Positions 1 to 8,726 of a stretch of 34,585 nucleotides of DNA are shown piece after piece. Source of the DNA: Gammaproteobacteria bacterium. Its GTDB lineage: Bacteria; Pseudomonadota; Gammaproteobacteria; Pseudomonadales; Pseudohongiellaceae. The stretch is taken from the NCBI GenBank assembly GCA_002726595.1, contig PBTO01000110.1, positions 1 to 34,585 of the forward strand, written 5' to 3'. The translations under genes and the position numbers were made by a program. The notes under the pieces are model-generated. The model saw only the letters and a program-made list of their open reading frames with translations, did no database searches and was not told where the DNA came from. Each line of letters begins with the position of its first letter. The stretch's first letter is position 1.

Positions 1-193
1 TACTGTACCTTACTCTACCATACTCTACCTTATATTCCTCCTACCATACTACATTACTATTACCATATTACCATACTACCCCACGTGTAGTTGTATCATG
101 TTCAATGGATAGAGTATTATTAAGCAATTCAATTTGGCTATATATATCATCAATATACCCACCTGGGGCGTAATTCACCAAGTCACTCATACA
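1..193. other. Low-complexity, probably unreliable window edge
   Basis: The first ~80 bases are an imperfect array of TACC/TACT/CATAC-like words, much more AT-rich and repetitive than the rest. Translation of rnfC through this part stops resembling RnfC after about residue 225 (near position 193) and runs into an in-frame stop at 68-70. The simplest reading is a consensus error or chimeric end of the assembled sequence, not a biological repeat or a real early stop. This is inference; read mapping would decide it. Confidence 0.55.
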
Positions 194-868
194 TTCTATT
201 GCACGATTCAGCATTTCTATTGCATCTGGCTTATTGAGTTCAACGCCGATAACAACTTCCTCGGCGTCAAGTTTCTGGCGCACGATTTCTGCCCCTCTAA
301 GAAGGGCCTCCGGCTGTTCCAGCATCACTCGATGATCGTTGGTCAGAAAGGGTTCACACTCAGCGCCATTGATTAACAAGTAGCGAATATTCGCCCCATC
401 AGGGATGGAAAATTTCACGTGGGCAGGAAAGGCCGCACCACCCATGCCCACAATCCCGGCATCCTGTACCGCCTTGACAAAATCTTCTGCAGACATCGAA
501 CTCCAGTCGATTGGATCTCCTACTTCGGCCTGCTGTGAGGCATAGGGATCGGCTTCGATTTCTATTGCCTGGGCAAAGTTGCCATCGTAGGCGCGAAATT
601 CCCCGATCTCACTAACCCGACCGGTAACTGGACTGTGCAGAGAGCTTGAGACAAATCCACCCGGAGTGGCGATTAATTCCCCCCTTCGTACCCGTTGGTT
701 TTTCTCAACCACCGGTTTGCAGGGCACGCCGATATGCTGATTCAGCGGCATAACAAACTTTGTGCCAAAGGGAACCCGTTGAATCGGCAGATTCTGGGTT
801 TGTGCCTTCAGGTGCTGGGGATGGACGCCGTTTTGAAAGCTTTTGCTAAGGAGATTAAAAGGATTCAT
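68..868 (-). CDS. rnfC: Rnf electron transport complex subunit C (RnfC), 3' end missing or corrupt
   Basis: RnfC is the peripheral NADH/FMN and [4Fe-4S] subunit of the Na+/H+-translocating ferredoxin:NAD+ oxidoreductase Rnf. The N-terminal barrel-like domain (residues ~30-110) is followed by the start of the NADH/FMN-binding domain, with GMGGAAFP at 141-148 and LLINGAECEP at 164-173, both hallmarks of RnfC/NuoF-type proteins. Only 266 residues are open here, against about 450 or more for the family, so the SLBB and double 4Fe-4S domains are absent from the window. The reading becomes unlike RnfC after residue ~225, where the sequence is low-complexity; the stop at 68 is probably artefactual. 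The start lies 19 nt after the stop of the upstream PFOR-like gene, as expected for the last visible gene of the operon. rnfA, D, G and E must lie beyond the left edge or elsewhere. Confidence 0.85.
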   Translation of the reverse strand: MNPFNLLSKSFQNGVHPQHLKAQTQNLPIQRVPFGTKFVMPLNQHIGVPCKPVVEKNQRVRRGELIATPGGFVSSSLHSPVTGRVSEIGEFRAYDGNFAQAIEIEADPYASQQAEVGDPIDWSSMSAEDFVKAVQDAGIVGMGGAAFPAHVKFSIPDGANIRYLLINGAECEPFLTNDHRVMLEQPEALLRGAEIVRQKLDAEEVVIGVELNKPDAIEMLNRAIECMSDLVNYAPGGYIDDIYSQIELLNNTLSIEHDTTTRGVVW

Positions 869-887
869 TTAGCCATATCGAGTTTTG

Positions 888-3800
888 CTAATCCGCCGGT
901 TCCGATCGCGCAGGTGCGTTGCTCACCAGACGCACGAGCTGACTGCGTACTTTTCCCGCCACCTCAGACCTGATACCGTCTCCCTGATCTTTAAGTTGCT
1001 GCTCATATTCCGCTCTGATCGTTGCGATTTCCGCCTCGTGTTCAGTCTGCACCTGCTTCCTGATCCGTTCCTCTACAGCCTCTGTAAATGGCGTAACAAC
1101 ACCTGCCAGTTCCTGCAAAACTTGCCAGGCGTTTGTGGCCGCTTCGGTGGCATTGATCAGTTGTTCATCGACATCCAGTTGAATTTTATCTTCACCCGAC
1201 TCGATGGTGATAAACGCGCTCTTGCCCTTGCGTCCTCTTTCATTCAGGCCGATATATTCAGCGAGTTCGACCCCATCATCCGCGTTGCTTGTCGGTTTAA
1301 AGTGACTGGAAAATCGCGCTTCGGTAGCTGCCCAATGGGCAATGGTGAAAGGCGCATCTTCTTCATCAGAGGGCGAGTCGTTGGCAGAGATGTCCAAACG
1401 GGTACCATGAACACCGGGCAGTTCAGGATTGTAGTTAAAGAGTGGAAATGCCAGGGATTGGGCCGAGAATTTTGCTTGTTGTAGAGTCAGGTATGACTCG
1501 AAGCCATGGCGTGCCGGGCTGGGCGTGTGAACACGGACAAACGCCGGTCCTGAATACTTGATCGCATCGGTAACACTTTGCTGATAATGATCAGGTCTGG
1601 CGATAGAAATCTGGGCTACATAGGCGGTTTGGCATGCCACTGCCATTAATCCGGTGTTCGTGCGACTATCCTGCGGTCGATCAGCCTTGCTTTGCAGGCC
1701 CAGATCGAGGTCCGTGAACGATATTATTTTGATCGGCAGGTCTGAACTCAGCGACCAGAGCAACTGGGCCAGACCGGCACCACCGAGTGTTTCATCATCG
1801 CCAACAATGAGCAGCGGTGGACAGATTTGCCTCTCTTCTTCAGACAGATCCTGCCATGTTAGTTGAGTGATTTCTGCCTTGCCAAACTCTACACCTGGTG
1901 GCTGCTCGATCTCAAGTCGCGCCAGGCGCAGCAGTGCAATGGCCTCGCAGGTCTCGCGCAGATGCCCTTCGAGCAAACCCGCGGCCATTGGCGATGTCTC
2001 ATTGGAAAAATCCACAGTCACTGGAGACTGGAATGCATTGTAGGGGAAGACCGCAGCCCAGGAGGTGATGTTGCCGTTGGCTATGGCCAATCCAAAGCGG
2101 GAACGGCCAAGCCCCTGTCTGCCACTGGTGAGTTGGGTTTGCAGATCTGCCAGACGTCTGGTGAGATCGAGCAAGCTGCTTAGCCGCGCGGTATCAACTG
2201 GAGTGACACCGATACTCGCCTCGACGCTTTTCGCTAGATCGCTCAGCTCAATTATCGGTGACTTGACATCATCGACGCTTTTTTCCAACTGATTCAGATC
2301 CTCGTCACTGATCTCGAGAGCCATCACTTTGCGAATCTCACCGCGAATTTCTTCGATTACACTGGCGATCTCTTCGGAAAAAGCGGTAATTGTTGGTTGC
2401 TGTTGGTATTCGGTAGCAGCAAGAACCATGCGCATAGCGATTTTTTCACCAGAACCAGCCTCTCCCCCATCACCGCCGGACATGCTCAAAAGGCAGTGGC
2501 GGGAAAGATTCAATGCTGCCATGTTATCGACATCATCTGAGCTGAAAACCCGATCGATAGTCTCCGAACTGGTGTCTGGCGTCATCATCCAGGTATTCCA
2601 GGCCTGGCGCGCACTGCTTACAGTCGCTTCATCCTGAATCTGAAACAGGATCGCCTCTTCGGCACAGACCTCCTCGCACAGACCGCAGTCCTTGCAGGAG
2701 TCAGGATTGATTACCAGCGACAAGAGTTCACCGCTGTCCTTGGTCTTGGCTTCGGCCTGTTCAAAGAGTACATCGGTAACGGAAACAGGAAGTGAGCCGA
2801 CTCCATCGCAGACTAAATCCAATGCTTCTTCGACCGCTTCCTGACGTTCCGGGGTAAGGTCCAGTTTTTCACTCAACCAGTCATAAGCCTCACGCAGCAC
2901 AATACCAGCGTTCGCACCCAGGCTCTGTATCCTGGCCTGGCTCAGTATTCGGGATGTCAATTGCTTGGCCAGTTGGCGTAGTGAATCCCCGCCGACTACC
3001 TTGATGCCATGATCGATAAGATTTGCCGGACTGATAGCCACCGGAGCAATAGCGCTGTCGGGACAAGCGGTCCAGCACTCACCACAGCCGGTGCACTTTT
3101 CCGGATCTATCTCTGGAAATCTACCGCGCTGATCGGAAAAATCCCTGAAGGTCGCACTCAGTGGTGCAATGCTGCCGCTAGCCAGATACGGATCTGGTGA
3201 AAAGCGTTCCGAGCTACCGCCTTGGTAGAAAATACCGACCTGATCCCAGAATCGCGGTACGCTATCGAATTGATTATCTTTTGCTGCCAGATGTTGCAGG
3301 GCGGTGGGGGCTGATTTGTTTTGAGCGGCCTGATTATCACCGGTGATTGATGGCAATGAATCAACATCCAGCGGGCTAACATTTTCAAATCCATTTTTGA
3401 ATAACTCGACCCGGGCTTCACGATTTTCTTCGGAAAGTGATTGCAGGGCTACACTGCGGATAGAAAATACCTTGCGCTCTTTCAATGTGGCTAACCCCGA
3501 CTGCACGATAGTGCCCAACACTGCACCTAGGGTAATTTCCTCTATATCGGATTGTGCCATGGAGGCCGGAATCGGAATGGAAAAGAGCTGGAGTGATTTT
3601 TGCTCCAGCACAGCGCTGTATGGCGCAAGCATTTGAGCTAGCTGCTCCCCTGCCACTTCGGGAACAATAATCTTGCCACCAGTGCGCAGCCGCTGGAGTG
3701 TGTCAGCATCGACCGCTACTATTTTCCCGTTACTACCCCGTGTCAGGCAGACAATATCAAGTGCAGCAAGATCGCCGGGATCAACCAGATCCACATTGGA

Positions 3801-5378
3801 ATGCAGCAGGAAGTCGCTACCTTGCTCCCCCCAGGCACCCTGTGACAGCCAGGGGCGAGATCGAACTGTTCCACCGTTTACCTGGTGGAGAATACTCGCT
3901 ACATTCTGTGTGATCTGATCATGGCCGCTTGCACCGCTGCGCAGTATTGCAAGCGAGATTGTTCCTTCAACAACTGCATCCGGCGAGCCGTCTTTTGACC
4001 GTAATCCTGTTTCTGCCACGTTAGGATACGCACGCTTAAGCTGGTCCTGCAAAACCTGTCGTTTCGGGTGCAGGGTATCCGCTTCGAAATCCATACCCAG
4101 ATGCAGGGTTGCAGTTTTTACTTTACTCACTGAAGAGGGTACCAGAGCAAGATCAATCGCACGCAAGGGCGCTCCGCCGATGCCGTATCTAACCGAATGG
4201 AGAACAGACGATAAGGAACCGGGCAACCGACGAAATTCGCGTAACAGTGGGGTCTCGGCACCGGGTGCCGGTAGTAATCGCTCCAACACAACAATGTTGG
4301 CTTTGCCATTGAGAAGAGAAGCCAATTCTTCGGCCGGAAATGGTCTCATGCAGGTCAATCCAATGACTCCGGTTTTGGGTAGAGAATCGGGAAGCGAATC
4401 TGCCACCGCAATAGCCGTTTCAACCGCGGCGCCCTGAGCGACAAAAACCGTCTGCGCACGCTCAAGCTTATTTTGGGTCAGCCGCCCATACTGTCGCCCG
4501 GTGATTTTGTAAAACTCGGCAAAAGTTTGCTCAAGCACTGCAACGAGTGCTTCCTCAAAATATACATTCTTACCGGCTGCACCCATGGCGTAGCTGTCTG
4601 AGTCGAAAGCAGCACCGGTAACTACCGGTCTGTCCACATCATGCCAGCGTGGTACGCTCAATCGCGTGTCGCCGAACAGCAGGCGCTGCGCCTCATTTGG
4701 AACGGGCAGTTCACTACTCGAAGCATCCAGCAAGCGCTTAACCTGTGACGGGCCCAGGATATTCACATCCTGCCATGACAGGGCTGTCTCCTCTGCATCC
4801 ATCGCAACCAGTCCAGGGACTAGCGTTGTCTCGGCAACACGACGGGCAATAAAAGTGAAGTCTGCTGCCTGCTGGGCGTTCTGGGCAAAAAGTGTAAACA
4901 CGCCAGTATCGCAGCTAAGGTGATAACCCTCATGACCACTGCCTGGCGCGATGCCGTGTCCAGACATGGCGTTGTTGGTGAGGTGAATGACGAGTGGTAA
5001 ATGACGACCGCTGGCGGTAAACAGCAGATCCTGAATTGCACCGATATTTTGCCCGGTCACAAATGCTGTTGCCCGTTTGCCTGCCAGCGACAAACCGATT
5101 GCACTGGCAACCGCTTCACGAGCACCTTTGGTTGCTATGGAAGTCAGCGGTTGATTAAAAACGTTTGAACCATTTTTCTCTATCTGTTCGTGCCAGGATT
5201 TTTCCAGATTGACATCCCCACCAAGTACGGCGCTCTCGCTGATAGCTGCCTCAGCGATAACTACCGCCCTGTTGCCGGTAAGAAGAGTGAGGATCTCATC
5301 TTCCGCGCCGTGGGTCGGTTTACTGTATTTCCGATATAGCCGTACAGCTATACCCGACAAACCGGTCAGCTCAGCCAT
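888..5378 (-). CDS. Giant PFOR-like iron-sulfur protein inserted between rnfB and rnfC
   Basis: A 1496-residue protein collinear with pyruvate:ferredoxin oxidoreductase (PFOR, usually ~1170-1200 aa). Visible regions are a PFOR domain I-like part (~30-220), a domain II-like part (~270-400), a gamma-domain-like part (~465-630), a ferredoxin motif CTGCGECWTACP at 762-773, a second CKDCGLCEEVCA at 895-906, and a domain VI-like region (~955-1300). A charged, coiled-coil-like tail follows (~1430-1480). In domain VI the usual CAGCGE cysteine pair is replaced by a Gly/Ser stretch (~966-977). The TPP GDG motif reads GDD (1193-1195), and the NTGGQ-like signature is absent where FTDLDLG occurs. Catalysis with TPP is therefore doubtful; an electron-transfer or scaffold role is my inference. 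The start overlaps the rnfB stop by 8 nt (TATGGCTGA) and has a GGGGAG ribosome site, implying translational coupling. A divergent but active oxidoreductase remains possible. Confidence 0.8.
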   Translation of the reverse strand: MAELTGLSGIAVRLYRKYSKPTHGAEDEILTLLTGNRAVVIAEAAISESAVLGGDVNLEKSWHEQIEKNGSNVFNQPLTSIATKGAREAVASAIGLSLAGKRATAFVTGQNIGAIQDLLFTASGRHLPLVIHLTNNAMSGHGIAPGSGHEGYHLSCDTGVFTLFAQNAQQAADFTFIARRVAETTLVPGLVAMDAEETALSWQDVNILGPSQVKRLLDASSSELPVPNEAQRLLFGDTRLSVPRWHDVDRPVVTGAAFDSDSYAMGAAGKNVYFEEALVAVLEQTFAEFYKITGRQYGRLTQNKLERAQTVFVAQGAAVETAIAVADSLPDSLPKTGVIGLTCMRPFPAEELASLLNGKANIVVLERLLPAPGAETPLLREFRRLPGSLSSVLHSVRYGIGGAPLRAIDLALVPSSVSKVKTATLHLGMDFEADTLHPKRQVLQDQLKRAYPNVAETGLRSKDGSPDAVVEGTISLAILRSGASGHDQITQNVASILHQVNGGTVRSRPWLSQGAWGEQGSDFLLHSNVDLVDPGDLAALDIVCLTRGSNGKIVAVDADTLQRLRTGGKIIVPEVAGEQLAQMLAPYSAVLEQKSLQLFSIPIPASMAQSDIEEITLGAVLGTIVQSGLATLKERKVFSIRSVALQSLSEENREARVELFKNGFENVSPLDVDSLPSITGDNQAAQNKSAPTALQHLAAKDNQFDSVPRFWDQVGIFYQGGSSERFSPDPYLASGSIAPLSATFRDFSDQRGRFPEIDPEKCTGCGECWTACPDSAIAPVAISPANLIDHGIKVVGGDSLRQLAKQLTSRILSQARIQSLGANAGIVLREAYDWLSEKLDLTPERQEAVEEALDLVCDGVGSLPVSVTDVLFEQAEAKTKDSGELLSLVINPDSCKDCGLCEEVCAEEAILFQIQDEATVSSARQAWNTWMMTPDTSSETIDRVFSSDDVDNMAALNLSRHCLLSMSGGDGGEAGSGEKIAMRMVLAATEYQQQPTITAFSEEIASVIEEIRGEIRKVMALEISDEDLNQLEKSVDDVKSPIIELSDLAKSVEASIGVTPVDTARLSSLLDLTRRLADLQTQLTSGRQGLGRSRFGLAIANGNITSWAAVFPYNAFQSPVTVDFSNETSPMAAGLLEGHLRETCEAIALLRLARLEIEQPPGVEFGKAEITQLTWQDLSEEERQICPPLLIVGDDETLGGAGLAQLLWSLSSDLPIKIISFTDLDLGLQSKADRPQDSRTNTGLMAVACQTAYVAQISIARPDHYQQSVTDAIKYSGPAFVRVHTPSPARHGFESYLTLQQAKFSAQSLAFPLFNYNPELPGVHGTRLDISANDSPSDEEDAPFTIAHWAATEARFSSHFKPTSNADDGVELAEYIGLNERGRKGKSAFITIESGEDKIQLDVDEQLINATEAATNAWQVLQELAGVVTPFTEAVEERIRKQVQTEHEAEIATIRAEYEQQLKDQGDGIRSEVAGKVRSQLVRLVSNAPARSEPAD

Positions 5379-6222
5379 ATCGCTCCCCTCTTACTTCAAG
5401 CTCCTCTTGCTCCTCAAACTGGTCTTTATCCAGCCACTTGATAGTGTTGGTGGCACAGCGAAAAATCACTTCCGGCTCACCTTTAATTGCACTGGCATAG
5501 TCGATAACGGGTAAACCATTCTCCATGGTGATGAGTCCGGGGCTTGCATCGAGGGCACATTTGCCGCAGGCGTCACAGGCGGTGGTACACAAAATAGTCG
5601 CTGCCTCACCTTGTAGTGGTGAGTTGCATTGCACGTAAAGCTTTTGACTGATTGGTAGTAATTCAAACAGATCTTTGGGGCAGGCATCGGTACAGTCCGG
5701 GCAGCCAGTGCAAAGATCGGTGTCGACCTGGGGCAGACCGTTGCTGTTCATGTGAATGGCATCGAAGGTACAGGCCACATCACAATCGCCCAGACCAATA
5801 CATCCCCAGGTACAGCCCTTGCCACCGCCGGATACCATCGCCGCGGCGCGGCATCCTTCGAATCCCTGGTACTCCGCTATCTGGTGTGCCTGTACACTGC
5901 CACCGCCGCACTTCATTCGTGCTACCAGCCGATCGTGCTCGCCGACATCCACGCCAAGATATTCCGCTACATTTTCAACTTCTTCTGCAGTCGATACGGT
6001 GCACTGACTCGGAGAAACCGCGCCCTCCACCAGCTTCTCTGCAAAGGGCAGACACCCCGGTTGACCGCAAGCGCCACAGTTGGTACCAGGCAATAGATTG
6101 TTGGTGCCGTCTATTCTGGGATCTTCATCGACTTTTAAATAACGATAAGAAAAAGCGATGATTACGCCAAAGAAGAGTCCAAGGCCCATCATGATTGCAG
6201 GTGCGATCAATACGCTGTTCAT
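5371..6222 (-). CDS. rnfB: Rnf complex subunit B (RnfB), long multi-cluster type
   Basis: RnfB accepts electrons from ferredoxin and passes them into the Rnf complex. The protein has an N-terminal membrane anchor (residues ~4-26), the RnfB-type motif CGACGQPGC (49-57, with C74), then C137/C141/C147/C151 and the ferredoxin motif CTGCPDCTDACP (171-182). A last cysteine group C212/C216/C219/C222 follows, in which the expected fourth cysteine of a CxxCxxCxxxC motif is alanine (A226). At 283 aa it matches the long clostridial/archaeal-style RnfB better than the ~190-aa gammaproteobacterial RsxB. It shares TAATG with the preceding 810-aa gene (1-nt overlap) and overlaps the following PFOR-like gene by 8 nt. 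The placement of rnfB away from rnfC is unusual. Confidence 0.93.
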   Translation of the reverse strand: MNSVLIAPAIMMGLGLFFGVIIAFSYRYLKVDEDPRIDGTNNLLPGTNCGACGQPGCLPFAEKLVEGAVSPSQCTVSTAEEVENVAEYLGVDVGEHDRLVARMKCGGGSVQAHQIAEYQGFEGCRAAAMVSGGGKGCTWGCIGLGDCDVACTFDAIHMNSNGLPQVDTDLCTGCPDCTDACPKDLFELLPISQKLYVQCNSPLQGEAATILCTTACDACGKCALDASPGLITMENGLPVIDYASAIKGEPEVIFRCATNTIKWLDKDQFEEQEELEVRGERYG

Positions 6223-8654
6223 TAGTTAAAAGGCTCAGCCCGAGCGATCAGATCTTCCAGATCAGGCTCAGAGGAATCGAGTGGTTTGCCCGGATGAATG
6301 CATCGTGCCGGGCACATTTCCGCCGCCTCAACCATTTCAGCAAACGTCCCTGCTTTGGTATCGGCAATTATGGCCTGGCGATTGTCGTTGTACACGAACA
6401 TTTGTTTGTTGAGGTTCAGGCAGTCATCACAGGTAGTACAGAAGATTGAATCGATCCAGGGCTCATCAAAACTGACGTCGTCGTCATCCTCTTCTGTTGC
6501 AACCTCAGGTACTGCTTCTGGCTGGTCGGTGACCTCAGTCTCTGCTTTTGCAGTAACCGGTGGGGCGCTGGTTGTAGCTGGTGCCGGGGAGGTTGCTATT
6601 AGCGAATCGCTGGACAGATCAAGACCTACCAGCACATTGGTGAGCTTCGCCATGACCTCCGTGGTGGATTCTGTCTGGATCTGTTGCACAGTTTCCTCAT
6701 AGGCTTTTATAAGCTCTTCCCTCTCGCTTGCCGCTAGCTGCTGCTGTTCTTCGCGCGACTTTCTGAAGGCTTCTTCAACGTGAACATTTCTCACGCCTGC
6801 CAGGGATTGCAGCGACTGCCAGAAATTCAGCCGATCACGACAGGCAAAAACAAGCCGTCGGGAAACCACCAGTTTGTGCATTTGCTGGTGCTCATTAACC
6901 GCCCATATATGCGGAACCAGCCGGTTCTGATCTTCTGCACTGGCATTGAGATAGGCATCAACAGATACCAGATCCTCTGTTTCACAGCCATCGGGCACAA
7001 CCCGAAAGTGATCCAGAAGCTCAGGCTTGAGCAAGCAATAGTCTGCAAAGGTGAAGGCAAATTCCTCTTCAACCAACTCTTTTTGCGCGTTGGTGTAACT
7101 AACTGGATTCGAAGCCCAGTCATTTTCTGGACTGGGATTGCCAGAGAAATCCAGCCCGCCGGCATCATCCACCTGGCTCGGATCAAAATTGATATAGGGG
7201 TGGGCACGACTCTCAAGCGCCGCACTCGCCAATAACCATGGGTGAAGACTTTGGGATTCGGTGAAACCGGTGTTGATCAGGTGCAGGCAAGCCTGGTGAC
7301 TGCCGAGTGCTGCAGAAAAACCCGACAGAAGAGACTCCACTTTGGCGGCAGACACCTGATTGATTACTGCGTGTCTGTGACCGATGCCAAGATAGGCCAG
7401 TTCCAGTCGCTGACCGCCCAGAATATCTTCCGTTTGTCCGGGATTGGTGTGCGGATCGGTGTTGATCAGTATATGCACAGGCTTACCTGATCCCAGCAGC
7501 GCCGAAAATGCCTGCATGCCATCAGTTGATACATGCTCTGCAGATTCGAAAGCTATCACCGTGGGAATTAACTGCTTCTCGGCTTCGTCGAAGGCATCGG
7601 CGTCGAAAATCGCAAACCAGGAGTCATGGAATCTTTCGTCATAACTTTCTGTCAGTTCGAGCTCAGCCGTGCGCAGACTCGCAAACAATTTCGCTAAACC
7701 GTTGGCACTCTGTTCATGTATTTCCAGCGCTTTGGTGCAGGGATCATCAGACTCAATAATCGTTAATGCGCTGGCATCTTCAATTGAAAAACTGCCGGGT
7801 CTTGTAACCAGATGCAGGGCATTTTCCTCAATCTTAAATTTCCCGAGTGCTTTGATGATTGATTTGACCCGTTTGAGCCGCTTCGATTCCATTGGCACAG
7901 AGCCTTTGCCCCGGTGATTGACAACATCCGCCATGGAGGAATTGTTAAAAAACCGCGAAGCCTCACCGACAATTTCACCCTGCCCTTCCTTTTCGTCCTC
8001 AATCTTGACTAGTTGTTGCAGACCTCTGGTTGCCTTCTCAATGCGTCGGATCAATGTTTCGTGTTGCAACTGTGTTCGCTGACGCACTTTATGTTGCAGC
8101 AGATGCAGGGCGACATTGGGCCCATACGGCAACACGTGGCTTCCCTGCGGAATACCTGCAACGAGCGTGTCAAGATCAGCCTGTAATGTATTCTTGCTCG
8201 ACTCATCGAGGTTGATTTGCTTCTGCAGCGCCTGACCCGCCTCGGCAAGCAGATCTCTGGCCGATGTGGCGTAGTCCTGTCCTGAAACCTGATCTCGGGA
8301 GTAGGTCTCCAGCCAGTTGAGATTATCCCTGAGAATCCGTGCTGCGGTGTCATCCTCGGGTAAAGCGTCAGTTAAAAATTCATCGAGAGGTTTAGCCGCC
8401 AACTCGCCGTCCTCAGCGGGGGAAAGCAACAGGGGATATTCGTAGCGAAAACGGTGCAAATTGCGGAAATTATTTAGCAACAACGGCAGGTAGGCGCCGT
8501 CCGGCAAGGTTGTTGACGCAGTCGCCGTGGGTTCGCCAAGGTGAAATCGGCGCAACAAGTTGACAGTTTCCTGCAGCTCCTCGGTATCGAGTTCATCAGC
8601 GGGAGGAATATAAGGCTCATCTGGATTCGGTTGATTATGTACTGGCGAGTCCAT
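6222..8654 (-). CDS. 810-aa protein with PFOR-like region and C-terminal 4Fe-4S ferredoxin domain
   Basis: I do not recognise a named family for the whole protein. Residues ~340-465 align by eye with the TPP domain of PFOR around its NTGG region (LINTDPHTNPGQ at 396-407, followed by a helix/strand pattern like the PFOR tail), but no GDG motif is present. The region before it is mostly acidic and helical. A Pro/Ala/Thr- and Asp/Glu-rich linker (~685-728) leads to a single-cluster ferredoxin domain: CTTCDDC at 739-745 and CPARCIHPG at 781-789, giving C739, C742, C745 and C781 or C785 as ligands. No membrane segment or signal peptide is seen. It follows korB by 72 nt and couples to rnfB through TAATG. 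The likely role, by inference, is to carry electrons from KorAB to RnfB as a tethered ferredoxin. Confidence 0.75.
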   Translation of the reverse strand: MDSPVHNQPNPDEPYIPPADELDTEELQETVNLLRRFHLGEPTATASTTLPDGAYLPLLLNNFRNLHRFRYEYPLLLSPAEDGELAAKPLDEFLTDALPEDDTAARILRDNLNWLETYSRDQVSGQDYATSARDLLAEAGQALQKQINLDESSKNTLQADLDTLVAGIPQGSHVLPYGPNVALHLLQHKVRQRTQLQHETLIRRIEKATRGLQQLVKIEDEKEGQGEIVGEASRFFNNSSMADVVNHRGKGSVPMESKRLKRVKSIIKALGKFKIEENALHLVTRPGSFSIEDASALTIIESDDPCTKALEIHEQSANGLAKLFASLRTAELELTESYDERFHDSWFAIFDADAFDEAEKQLIPTVIAFESAEHVSTDGMQAFSALLGSGKPVHILINTDPHTNPGQTEDILGGQRLELAYLGIGHRHAVINQVSAAKVESLLSGFSAALGSHQACLHLINTGFTESQSLHPWLLASAALESRAHPYINFDPSQVDDAGGLDFSGNPSPENDWASNPVSYTNAQKELVEEEFAFTFADYCLLKPELLDHFRVVPDGCETEDLVSVDAYLNASAEDQNRLVPHIWAVNEHQQMHKLVVSRRLVFACRDRLNFWQSLQSLAGVRNVHVEEAFRKSREEQQQLAASEREELIKAYEETVQQIQTESTTEVMAKLTNVLVGLDLSSDSLIATSPAPATTSAPPVTAKAETEVTDQPEAVPEVATEEDDDDVSFDEPWIDSIFCTTCDDCLNLNKQMFVYNDNRQAIIADTKAGTFAEMVEAAEMCPARCIHPGKPLDSSEPDLEDLIARAEPFN

Positions 8655-8726
8655 GATTAAGTTATATCCTCAATGGTCGTGTTACGGTTAGTTCCGATTT
8701 GATCCTGCAGCTTCGACATCACAAGC

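Noticed and set aside
1-130. Left-edge TACC-like words as a tandem repeat or origin
   Set aside because: The units are imperfect and lack a stable period, and they interrupt an expected coding region, so a sequence-quality problem is more likely.
885-1484. Plus-strand 199-aa ORF (and other opposite-strand ORFs of 60-170 aa inside the kor-rnf genes)
   Set aside because: It lies wholly within the well-supported 1496-aa gene, has a composition of a shadow frame and no recognisable domain. The same applies to the ORFs 5652-6161, 6298-6702 and 6780-7235.
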